Positions 1-5,024 of a stretch of DNA of 6,485 nt are shown here, piece after piece; positions within the stretch are counted from its first letter, which is position 1, and every line of letters begins with the position of its first letter. The position numbers and the translations under genes were made by a program. The stretch lies in NCBI GenBank assembly GCA_016735415.1, contig JAERRP010000482.1, positions 1-6,485 on the forward strand. The letters are read 5' to 3'. The notes under the pieces were generated by a model, which saw only the letters and a list, made by a program, of their open reading frames with translations, did not search any database and was not told where the DNA came from. This DNA is from Desulfobacterales bacterium (GTDB taxonomy: Bacteria; Desulfobacterota; Desulfobacteria; Desulfobacterales; UBA5852).

Positions 1-739
1 GCCCGGCCCGGAAGGTGAGGGTAAAAGCTTCCCGCAGGGTGGGGCCGCGATTTTCGGCTGAAGGGTTTTCAGACTTTGGGGCGGGTCTTTTTTCTTCCAT
101 GGCCATGGCCTGGGAAAGGGTTGCCAGGGCCATGATCAACGTCAGGTAGATGGGAAAACGCAGGGTCAGCCCCTGGTCGACCCGAGCCGCAGCGCCGCAC
201 CAGGCGAGCAGGTGGTTGATCAGATCGGGATCGTAAATGGCCGCGCCGATGGTCATGGCAGCGATATACCCCACGGATTGGTAGCGGATCTGGCGTTCGA
301 GCACCGCACCCCAGTCTTCCGAACAACCGGCCTGTTTGAGGGTATCATAGGCCAGGGCTTCGTCGGCGCCGCTCGCGGCGGCTTCGGCGGCGCCGCTCAA
401 AATGCGATTGACCAGAAAAAAGATAAAGAGAAGCTGCGGATTCCCGCGTGGGGCCAGGCAGAGAATGGCCATTTCGGCCACCATGAGGCCGGCGGCGGCA
501 CACAGCAGCCGGCGGCGGCCGATGATGTCCGCCAGGGCGCCCGAGGGTACCTCCAGCAGGACAATCGTGGCGGCCCAGACGGTGTTCAGCAGGGCAAACT
601 GCTCCAGACTGAGGCCGAAGTCCAGGAATAGAATGGCGAAAACAGGGTAGTAGAAGCGCGCATTGAAGCAGACGCGAAAAGCGATGAAATGCCGGATGTT
701 GGGAAGCCGGAGCGCGTCCGGACGACGGCGTTCAGCCAT
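1..739 (-). CDS. MFS transporter, N-terminal part (runs off left edge)
   Basis: Reading the minus strand from ATG at 739 gives an uninterrupted 246-codon frame to the window edge. It starts MAERRRPDALRLPNIRHF and is followed by a hydrophobic segment, FRVCFNARFYYPVFAILFLDFGL. A clear major facilitator motif A, GALADIIGRRRLL, lies at about residues 67-79 in the loop between membrane helices 2 and 3. More hydrophobic segments follow (about 80-95, 102-120, 165-180 and 195-215), then a charged Lys/Glu/Pro-rich stretch near residues 215-235 that fits the central cytoplasmic loop. A GGAGG ribosome site (745-749 on the minus strand) sits 5 nt before the ATG. An inner-membrane secondary transporter is well supported, but the substrate cannot be told from this half. 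It may be co-transcribed with the helix-turn-helix gene upstream on the same strand. Confidence 0.88.
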   Translation of the reverse strand, partial: MAERRRPDALRLPNIRHFIAFRVCFNARFYYPVFAILFLDFGLSLEQFALLNTVWAATIVLLEVPSGALADIIGRRRLLCAAAGLMVAEMAILCLAPRGNPQLLFIFFLVNRILSGAAEAAASGADEALAYDTLKQAGCSEDWGAVLERQIRYQSVGYIAAMTIGAAIYDPDLINHLLAWCGAAARVDQGLTLRFPIYLTLIMALATLSQAMAMEEKRPAPKSENPSAENRGPTLREAFTLTFRAG

Positions 740-796
740 GACCGCCTCCGGTCAGGTGCCAGGGCGGGTAACGCCGACGCTTTATACGGCCCACCA

Positions 797-1000
797 TCAT
801 TTTGCTCCGGGTTGGATAGTATCGCCTGGGCATCCCGAGAGGGAGCCTTCGGTCCAAGGCCGGCCCAAAGGCAGAACTACCTCCGTGCTCTTGTGCCAGG
901 CCATGACGGGATTCCATTCCATCTCGATGGCGAGATCCGGATCGGAGTGCGTATCGACGGTAATGTAGTGCAGAAAGCGCTGCAGCACACGTTTGCGCAT
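797..1000 (-). pseudogene. Short ORF with a peptidase T-like N-terminus, possible remnant
   Basis: This 67-codon frame begins MRKRVLQRFLHYITVDTHSD. Its first ~20 residues closely recall the start of peptidase T (M20B metallopeptidase; E. coli PepT begins MDKLLERFLNYVSLDTQS). The rest does not continue as PepT, which is about 400 residues long, and none of its metal-binding His/Asp motifs appear. Third codon positions are strongly GC-rich up to about codon 42 and then look mixed, as expected if a real 5' coding segment joins non-coding sequence. The other two minus-strand frames do not continue the similarity. It starts 26 nt after the stop of the HTH gene, with only a weak GGAA before the ATG, and lies upstream of the MFS gene. 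It could be a truncated pepT or an unrelated small protein. The peptidase link is judged by eye. Confidence 0.4.
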
Positions 1001-1026
1001 AAAAGTTTCCAGAGGGGCTCGCCGTT

Positions 1027-1440
1027 TTAGCGCACCAGATCTTTGAAACGCGGGTCTTCAAGGTTGGCGTGATCGATGCGCCATTCGCTGTCTTCGTCCT
1101 GGGTGCCTTTGAGAATTCCTTTTTTAAGAAAATCGCGGACACCATATTCGGTCAGATACGTCCTGGCACTGAATTCCGCCACGCTCAAGGCCTGGCCGGG
1201 GCGGACGGCCGGGGCCGAGGGAGCGGTCGCCGCGGCAGCGGATTCTTGGGGCTTGGTCGGTTGCGGCGGGGGTCCCGAGGCAGCCGCGGGCTCCCGTTCA
1301 CTTTCCGGGATCATCCATTTCCCGGCTTCCTTTTGCCCTTTGATACGGCCATCGCGCAGCAGTTTGGTGACTTTGGGTAGGGGCAGGCCGGATCGGTCGG
1401 CAAATTCCCTGGATGTCAGTAGTTGGTTGCTTGCGCCCAT
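1027..1440 (-). CDS. Double helix-turn-helix (MerR/excisionase-like) DNA-binding protein
   Basis: This 137-residue protein has an architecture of two related DNA-binding segments. Residues ~7-48 (LLTSREFADRSGLPLPKVTK, then LLRDGRIKGQ and GKWMIP) match the pattern of HTH_17/MerR-like excisionase domains: a helix-turn-helix, then a short wing with the usual W-x-I. Residues ~84-125 (LSVAEFSARTYLTEYGVRDF, LKKGILKG, then SEWRID) repeat the same pattern. Between them, residues ~51-82 are almost all Pro, Ala, Ser, Gln and Thr, a flexible linker. The start is supported by AAAGGA 8 nt upstream of the ATG. It is probably a cytoplasmic regulator or adaptor that binds DNA through one or both segments. 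It is the first gene of a possible minus-strand unit leading to the MFS transporter. I do not recognise a named family for the whole protein. Confidence 0.7.
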   Translation of the reverse strand: MGASNQLLTSREFADRSGLPLPKVTKLLRDGRIKGQKEAGKWMIPESEREPAAASGPPPQPTKPQESAAAATAPSAPAVRPGQALSVAEFSARTYLTEYGVRDFLKKGILKGTQDEDSEWRIDHANLEDPRFKDLVR

Positions 1441-1507
1441 GGGATGCGTCCTTTCGGTTGGGAATTGATCCTTTCAGATGATGAAATGCGAGCGAAAAAC
1501 CAATAAG

Positions 1508-1534
1508 GCATCCTTGCCGGATGGCGAAGGATGC
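1508..1534. promoter_or_regulatory. Strong hairpin in the leader of the HTH gene
   Basis: Perfect 8-nt arms GCATCCTT (1508-1515) and AAGGATGC (1527-1534) continue inward as GCC (1516-1518) with GGC (1523-1525). This gives an 11-bp stem with one unpaired G (1526) and a GGAT loop. On the minus strand a short T-run (in GGTTTTTCG) follows about 8 nt after the stem, which is too far for a classic intrinsic terminator. The hairpin lies between the candidate promoter and the HTH start, so it could be a 5'-leader attenuator or an operator. No upstream minus-strand gene is visible that would need termination here. Confidence 0.5.
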
Positions 1535-1562
1535 GCTGGTCTGAAACTCTTAATTGAAGGTT

Positions 1563-1591
1563 ACCATACTAAATTCGCGGGTTTTCGTAAA
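1563..1591 (-). promoter_or_regulatory. Candidate sigma-70 promoter for the HTH gene
   Basis: On the minus strand, TTTACG (1591-1586) and TATGGT (1568-1563) are separated by exactly 17 nt. Each hexamer matches 4 of 6 positions of the consensus. Transcription would begin near 1556 and give a leader of about 115 nt that contains the 1508-1534 hairpin. This rests on sequence pattern only. Confidence 0.35.
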
Positions 1592-1653
1592 CGCCTCTCT
1601 TGAACGGTCCCGGGGCAGGTTTCAAGATTGACGATCGCCAGAATGAATATCAG

Positions 1654-1745
1654 TCATTTAAATGATTATCGGTATGAATTTCTATCCACATTCAGTACGA
1701 TGGTGCTTTATAGAAAATTTCTATTGGTTTACCATGATAATATCA
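1654..1745. repeat. Cluster of AT-rich palindromes
   Basis: TCATTTAAATGA (1654-1665) is a perfect 12-bp palindrome. Further right, three inverted repeats abut with no gap: ATAGAAA-A-TTTCTAT (1710-1724), TGGT-TT-ACCA (1725-1734) and TGATA-A-TATCA (1735-1745). The 9-mer AATTTCTAT also occurs twice as a direct repeat (1677-1685 and 1716-1724). The cluster is in the divergent intergenic region and could hold operators, although AT-rich DNA produces short palindromes by chance. Confidence 0.4.
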
Positions 1746-2007
1746 ATACAAACAATTGGTCTTCATTACGGAGATTGTCTAATAAATACGAATCATGTTG
1801 TCCGGCCGGAAAAAGGCGATTGAATTCTCTATGGTGCCTGTCCATAAAAGCGATCGCCGGTTCGGGAGGCATTTCTGCTCGCGCTTTGCTTTCGAGGCCT
1901 CCGGTTGGCGGGCGGCCTTGACGCAACCACATCGATTCTTTTCAGGCGGGCCCCGGATCGATTTTATTCCCAAACGGGATTTTGGTTTGCATGAATACTA
2001 TGATAAT

Positions 2008-2013
2008 AAGGAG
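2008..2013 (+). promoter_or_regulatory. Ribosome binding site that fixes the TTG start at 2022
   Basis: AAGGAG lies exactly 8 nt before TTG at 2022. The nearby ATG at 2038 is in another frame, so this strong Shine-Dalgarno sequence is the main support for the TTG start of the C_GCAxxG_C_C gene. Confidence 0.75.
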
Positions 2014-2021
2014 TCAATCCG

Positions 2022-2585
2022 TTGGGGCGACCGAACGATGAATTGGAAGAGCTGATCCGGCGCAAGGTGGAAAACCTGTTTGCGACCCGCCAGCTTCAAT
2101 GTGCCGAGGCGGTTTTGTGCGTTCTCAATCGCGGATTCGGAGGCGAGCTGACCGATGCCCTGGCGGTGCGCCTGGCATCCGGTTTTCCGGAAGGGCTGGG
2201 AAACAGCGGCTGTCTCTGCGGGGCCTTAAGTGGCGCCGTTCTGGCCATGGGGCTCTTTCTGGGCCGCAGTGGACCAGGGCTTGGGAACGGGCATCTGGTC
2301 AAACAGGCGGTGGCCGAGCTCCAGCAGACATTCAAGGCGCGGTATAAATCAACCTGCTGCCGTATTCTGACCAGGAATCTGGACTACGGCAGCCAGGCCC
2401 ATTTCCGCCACTGCGCCCGGGTCAGCGGCGAGGCCGCCCAAATTGCCACACATATTCTTCTACAGGTCAAAACGGATCTGACGGACACTGTGGACTGGAC
2501 TTATCTGGGACATTCGGATTCAGGCCTGGGCGCCGGTTTCAAGATTCTGTCCGGTACGTGGCGCTGTGCAAACGGATCGCAATGA
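2022..2585 (+). CDS. C_GCAxxG_C_C family putative redox protein
   Basis: This is a 187-residue protein with no obvious signal peptide. It has the layout of the C_GCAxxG_C_C family, small Cys-rich proteins thought to be redox-active: Cys27 in CAEAVL, then GNSGCLCGALSGAVLAMGL (about 60-78) with Cys64, Cys66 and the CGAxxG motif, then Cys112-Cys113 in STCCRILT, then Cys131 in FRHCARVSGEAA. These Cys could bind metal or form disulfides or persulfides; the molecular function of the family is not established. Family members are, as I recall, about 140-150 residues long. The tail here (about 150-187, containing a Gly/Ser-rich segment and a further Cys) therefore looks like an extension. The TTG start is supported by AAGGAG. 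The stop lies 43 nt before the selD start, so co-expression with selD is likely and a role in selenide or thiol handling is possible, though only from context. Confidence 0.8.
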   Translation: MGRPNDELEELIRRKVENLFATRQLQCAEAVLCVLNRGFGGELTDALAVRLASGFPEGLGNSGCLCGALSGAVLAMGLFLGRSGPGLGNGHLVKQAVAELQQTFKARYKSTCCRILTRNLDYGSQAHFRHCARVSGEAAQIATHILLQVKTDLTDTVDWTYLGHSDSGLGAGFKILSGTWRCANGSQ

Positions 2586-2614
2586 AAACGACGGTATCGA
2601 TGAACGCGGTGACC

Positions 2615-2620
2615 GGAAGG
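2615..2620 (+). promoter_or_regulatory. Ribosome binding site for selD
   Basis: GGAAGG lies 8 nt before ATG at 2629. A second in-frame ATG at 2623 would be only 2 nt away, so 2629 is preferred. An in-frame GTG at 2566, inside the preceding gene, is possible but lacks comparable support. Confidence 0.55.
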
Positions 2621-2628
2621 CGATGGCC

Positions 2629-3687
2629 ATGCTTAAACAACTTTTTCAGAAATCGACCCTGCTGAGTCTTTCCAAGACCTGCGGCTGAGCGGCCAAGATC
2701 GACCCGGTCGGGCTCGGTGAACTCCTTGATCAGCTGCCGCAGCATGCCGATCCAAATTTACTGGTGGGGTTTCAGACCAGCGACGACGCCGGTGTCTATC
2801 GTCTGACGGATGAACTCGCGCTGGTCACCACGGCGGATTTTATCACCCCTCCGGTCAACGATCCCTATATTTTCGGCCAGATTGCCGCCGCCAACGCCCT
2901 CGGCGATATTTACGCCATGGGCGCCCGGCCGATCACATGTCTGAATCTGGTATCCTTTCCCTCGGGTAAACTGCCCCCGGAGGTTCTGTCGCAAATCGTC
3001 GCCGGGGCTTTAGACAAGATTACCGAGGCCGGGGCGGTGCTGGCCGGGGGGCACACGATTGAGGACGACGAACCCAAATTCGGCCTGGCGGTTAACGGAC
3101 TGGTCCACCCGGAGCGTTACTGGTCCAACAGCACGGCCCGGCCGGGGGATGCCCTGATTCTCACCAAGCCCATCGGCAGCGGCGTGCTGTTCAATGCCAA
3201 TATCAAAGGGTATGTTTCCGCCACGGCCATGGAAACATGTATCGGGCATTTGAGTACCCTGAACCGGGCGGCCTGTGAGGTCATGCAGGATTTCAGGATA
3301 AGCGCCGCCACCGATGTCACCGGGTTTGGCCTGGCGGGGCATGCCTTTGAAATGGCCCGGGGTGCCAGGGTTACGTTGGTGTTGAACATGGATCAGCTGC
3401 CGGTTTTGCCGGAAGCTCTGGAAATGTACCGTCGCGGCGTTACCACGGGCGTTAATGCCCCTAACCGCGAAATGATCAAAGACAGGATTCGTTTCGAAGC
3501 CGACTGGCCCGACTGGCACCGCCAAATCGTATTTGACCCACAGACCAGCGGTGGTCTGCTGGCCGCTGTGGATCCGCAGCAGGCCGATGACCTGCTGGCG
3601 GCCCTGCACCGGGCCGATGTTGCGGCTGCCTGCCGGATCGGACACGTCGAGAAGCCGGATGATGCCGGTCGGCTGCGCCTGATCTAG
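2629..3687 (+). CDS. selD: Selenophosphate synthetase SelD, selenocysteine-containing
   Basis: SelD (selenide, water dikinase) makes selenophosphate from selenide and ATP, the selenium donor for Sec-tRNA(Sec) and selenouridine. Read from ATG 2629 with UGA as Sec, the product is 352 residues (E. coli SelD is 347). The N-terminus carries T-C-G-U20-A-A-K23, where U20 replaces the catalytic Cys and K23 matches the catalytic Lys20 of E. coli. D53 (in SDDAGVY), D93 (in LGDIYAMGARP) and D229 (in TDVTGFGLAGH) match the metal-binding Asp51, Asp91 and Asp227 of E. coli. LAGGHTIEDDEPKFGLAVNG and DPQTSGGLLAA are further SelD signatures. The frame is open except for the UGA at 2686-2688. A caller that treats UGA as stop would begin at the internal GTG 2764 and drop the active site. 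The gene lies between a Cys-rich protein and a tRNA-editing-type protein on the same strand. Confidence 0.95.
2686..2688 (+). other. UGA codon read as selenocysteine (residue 20 of SelD)
   Basis: This TGA is in frame with both the upstream start region and the 307-codon downstream SelD frame. It falls exactly where SelD has its catalytic Cys or Sec, in C-G-[UGA]-A-A-K. Decoding needs SelA, SelB and tRNA-Sec, none of which are in this window. Confidence 0.93.
2698..2718 (+). promoter_or_regulatory. Bacterial SECIS-like hairpin in selD
   Basis: ATCGACCC (2698-2705) pairs with GGG-C-TCGGT (2710-2718) to give an 8-bp stem with a single bulged C (2713) and a GGTC loop (2706-2709). The loop begins 17 nt after the UGA. 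The E. coli fdhF SECIS, as I recall it, also has a GGUC-type loop about 18 nt after its UGA, with a bulged U on the 5' side. Here the bulge is on the 3' side. The element would recruit SelB with Sec-tRNA(Sec). It is coding sequence as well, specifying residues just after the active site. Confidence 0.85.
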
Positions 3688-3691
3688 CCGC

Positions 3692-3712
3692 GGCGGATTA
3701 CCGCCCGTTTTT
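3692..3712 (+). terminator. Weak intrinsic terminator-like hairpin after selD
   Basis: GGCGG (3692-3696), loop ATTA, CCGCC (3701-3705), then CG and TTTTT (3708-3712). It begins 5 nt after the selD stop and sits before the next same-strand gene, so it could partly terminate or attenuate expression of that gene. The stem is only 5 bp. Confidence 0.45.
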
Positions 3713-3748
3713 CCTTATCGTTTTCTCAATTCAGCGAGCGTAGAGCCC

Positions 3749-4159
3749 ATGCGCGTTCTTTTCTGGTACTGCGACCACATTGGCTGGCAGCCGGCCATGA
3801 AAACCCTGGAAGATGCCGTCGAGGCCGCCCCGGGCTTTTATCTCAAGGCCGTGGCCGGGTTTGTCCATGTCGAACCAGCGGACATCCAGCCGACGAGCAA
3901 GGCCGAAACCAAACTGGTCAAAAATGCCAAATGGCTGGCACGCAAATGGAACGTTACCCAAATTATTCTGCATTCCTTCACCCACCTCGGCGAGGCCAAG
4001 GCGGAAGCGGCGGAGGCCCGCAAACTCCTGGTGCGGGCGGGGGACCGGCTTGTTCAGGCGGGCTACCAAGTCGCCCATACCCCTTACGGCTTTTTTCTTG
4101 ATCTGGACCTCAAGGCACCGGGTCATCCCCTGGCCCGCATCTTCAAGCGCTTCGACTGA
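3749..4159 (+). CDS. Stand-alone threonyl-tRNA synthetase editing-type domain protein
   Basis: This 136-residue protein resembles the N-terminal editing domain of archaeal threonyl-tRNA synthetase (tRNA-Thr_ED, a D-aminoacyl-tRNA deacylase-like fold), which removes wrongly attached serine from tRNA-Thr. Matching landmarks are the start MRVLFWYCDHI, the middle WNVTQIILHSFTHLGEAKAE (archaeal counterpart pattern Y-x-H-L) and the end TPYGFFLDLDLKAPGHPLAR (archaeal pattern APFGWYKAF...GHPLAE). No synthetase catalytic domain or anticodon-binding domain is attached. Archaeal enzymes rely on a Lys after the G-W-Y; here the aligned positions read G-F-F-L (Leu117), so the known catalytic Lys is absent, while His79 is kept. 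The gene lies 61 nt after selD on the same strand with only a weak ribosome site. It could edit a mischarged tRNA by another mechanism or only bind tRNA. Family assignment is by recalled motif. Confidence 0.7.
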   Translation: MRVLFWYCDHIGWQPAMKTLEDAVEAAPGFYLKAVAGFVHVEPADIQPTSKAETKLVKNAKWLARKWNVTQIILHSFTHLGEAKAEAAEARKLLVRAGDRLVQAGYQVAHTPYGFFLDLDLKAPGHPLARIFKRFD

Positions 4160-4182
4160 CAACCCTGCTCAAATTGGATGTA

Positions 4183-4196
4183 AAACCAGTTGGTTT
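4183..4196. promoter_or_regulatory. Inverted repeat upstream of the tetR gene
   Basis: AAACCA (4183-4188), GT, TGGTTT (4191-4196) is a perfect 6-bp inverted repeat between the editing-domain gene and tetR, about 40 bp upstream of the candidate -35 box. TetR-family operators are usually palindromic, so it is a possible operator, but the arms are short. Confidence 0.25.
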
Positions 4197-4235
4197 GATG
4201 CTTTGTCCCCAAGCCGACCCGGCAACGGATTTTAC

Positions 4236-4264
4236 TTGACCAAATATCAGATTTAAATTATGTA
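4236..4264 (+). promoter_or_regulatory. Candidate sigma-70 promoter of the tetR gene
   Basis: TTGACC (4236-4241, 5 of 6 to consensus) and TATGTA (4259-4264) are separated by 17 nt in an AT-rich stretch, about 40 nt before the start codon. A palindrome ATTTAAAT (4251-4258) lies in the spacer and could be part of an autoregulatory site. Confidence 0.4.
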
Positions 4265-4306
4265 GGATTCATCAAAAAAAAAATAGCGTTCAGGAGATAA
4301 GCGCAA

Positions 4307-4939
4307 ATGGGGATCCGGGAACGGAAAGAGAGGGAAAAGGAACGCCGACGGCAGCAGATCATGGTGGCCGCCAAGCGTGTTTTTTCCGAAAAGGGCTTCA
4401 ACAAGGCGACCATGGAGGATATTGCCCACGAGGCCGAACTCAGTCCGGGGACACTCTACCTGTATTTCAAAAATAAAGAGGAATTATATGCATCCCTGTC
4501 GCTGCGTATTCTGCAGTATCTGCTGATCCGTGTGGAACATGTCGACAACGAAGACGTTGCCGGCCCGGAAGAAAAGGTCAAGGCTCTGATGGAGGCCATG
4601 TATGATGTGTACGAGTTCGACCCGCTGATCATCATCAACATGTTTCACCTGCAGTCCAGCGAAACCCTCAAAAATCTTTCCCCGGAACTCATGACTGAAA
4701 TCAAAACCCTCTCCCAGAAATCTATCAGCGCGATTGCCAAAATATTCGAAGAAGGCATCCAGGCCGGCAAGTTCGTCGATCACCACTCCCTGGCCCTGGC
4801 CGATATCTTCTGGTCGCTGTTTTCGGGTGTGGTCCTCTGGGAGGCCAGTAAAAAAATTATCGACGACCAGAAGGATTACCTGCGCAGGACTCTTGAAGTG
4901 GCCTTTGAAATTTTCTACCGCGGCCTGATCAAGGATTAG
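4307..4939 (+). CDS. TetR/AcrR-family transcriptional regulator
   Basis: This 210-residue protein has typical TetR length. A basic N-terminal tail (RERKEREKERRRQQIMVAA) leads into the TetR helix-turn-helix at about residues 18-62: KRVFSEKGFNKATMEDIAHE, then AELSPGTLYLYFKNKEELY, where the T-L-Y-x-Y-F-K-x-K-E-x-L pattern is diagnostic. The all-helical C-terminal half (about 65-210) would form the ligand pocket and dimer interface; its ligand cannot be predicted. The start is supported by AGGAGA (4292-4297), about 10 nt before the ATG. It has its own promoter-like sequence and a ~147-nt gap from the preceding gene, so it need not belong to the selD unit. Its targets could be itself or neighbouring genes. 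Comparable TetR proteins are common in sulfate-reducing Desulfobacterota, by recollection. Confidence 0.9.
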   Translation: MGIRERKEREKERRRQQIMVAAKRVFSEKGFNKATMEDIAHEAELSPGTLYLYFKNKEELYASLSLRILQYLLIRVEHVDNEDVAGPEEKVKALMEAMYDVYEFDPLIIINMFHLQSSETLKNLSPELMTEIKTLSQKSISAIAKIFEEGIQAGKFVDHHSLALADIFWSLFSGVVLWEASKKIIDDQKDYLRRTLEVAFEIFYRGLIKD

Positions 4940-4970
4940 GGGTTCGCTTAAAATGTGAAGTTATTTTTTC

Positions 4971-4989
4971 GCGAGCCCTTAGGGCGCGC
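4971..4989. other. Hairpin between convergent genes
   Basis: GCGAGCCC (4971-4978), loop TTA, GGGCGCGC (4982-4989) pair except for one A-G mismatch. It lies between the ends of tetR and the minus-strand fusion gene. The T-run (4964-4969) precedes the hairpin on the plus strand, and on the minus strand the hairpin is followed by A residues. It is therefore not a canonical intrinsic terminator for either gene, but could still block polymerase or stabilise 3' ends. Confidence 0.35.
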
Positions 4990-5024
4990 AACACTATCCC
5001 CGTTCGCTTCTACCCGTCGCCCCC

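Larger units (their letters stand above)
1441..2021. other. Divergent intergenic region of about 580 bp without a convincing gene
   Basis: The stretch separates the minus-strand HTH gene from the plus-strand C_GCAxxG_C_C-selD unit. Positions ~1560-1800 are visibly AT-rich compared with the flanking genes. A 97-codon open frame at 1628-1921 has no family resemblance, no ribosome site and a composition that changes midway, so I do not call it. Listed separately are a hairpin (1508-1534), a minus-strand promoter candidate (1563-1591) and clustered palindromes (1654-1745). A short palindrome, TCCGGCCGGA, lies at 1801-1810. I see no convincing sigma-70 promoter close to the plus-strand gene at 2022. 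Confidence 0.6.

Noticed and set aside
212..631. Plus-strand Gly-rich ORF
   Set aside because: It is antisense to the MFS transporter, whose frame has motif A, hydrophobic helices and a good ribosome site.
732..1145. Minus-strand 137-codon ORF
   Set aside because: It overlaps the HTH gene and the MFS start in another frame, and its sequence is Arg/Ser-rich with no domain pattern.
1606..1642. Stretch resembling the 3' part of tRNA-Sec (GGTCCCGGGGCAGGTTT ... CGCCA)
   Set aside because: The T-arm does not pair, no 5' acceptor strand complementary to the 3' end is found upstream, and no UCA anticodon arm is visible. The match to E. coli selC is probably chance.
1628..1921. Plus-strand 97-codon ORF in the intergenic region
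   Set aside because: It has no ribosome site and no family resemblance, its composition shifts midway, and its first half overlaps the palindrome cluster.
2582..2675. ATG overlapping the stop of the C_GCAxxG_C_C gene (ATGA)
   Set aside because: It reads in a different frame from selD and ends after about 30 codons, so it is not the selD start.
3010..3645. Long minus-strand ORF inside selD
   Set aside because: It is an antisense shadow of the strongly supported SelD frame and is Gln/Pro/Gly-rich without motifs.
2764..3687. A 307-residue SelD starting at GTG 2764
   Set aside because: It lacks the catalytic U/C and Lys motif. The same frame continues upstream through the UGA to a start with a ribosome site.
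4961..4989. Intrinsic terminator for tetR
   Set aside because: The T-run comes before the hairpin on the plus strand instead of after it, so it is kept only as a hairpin.
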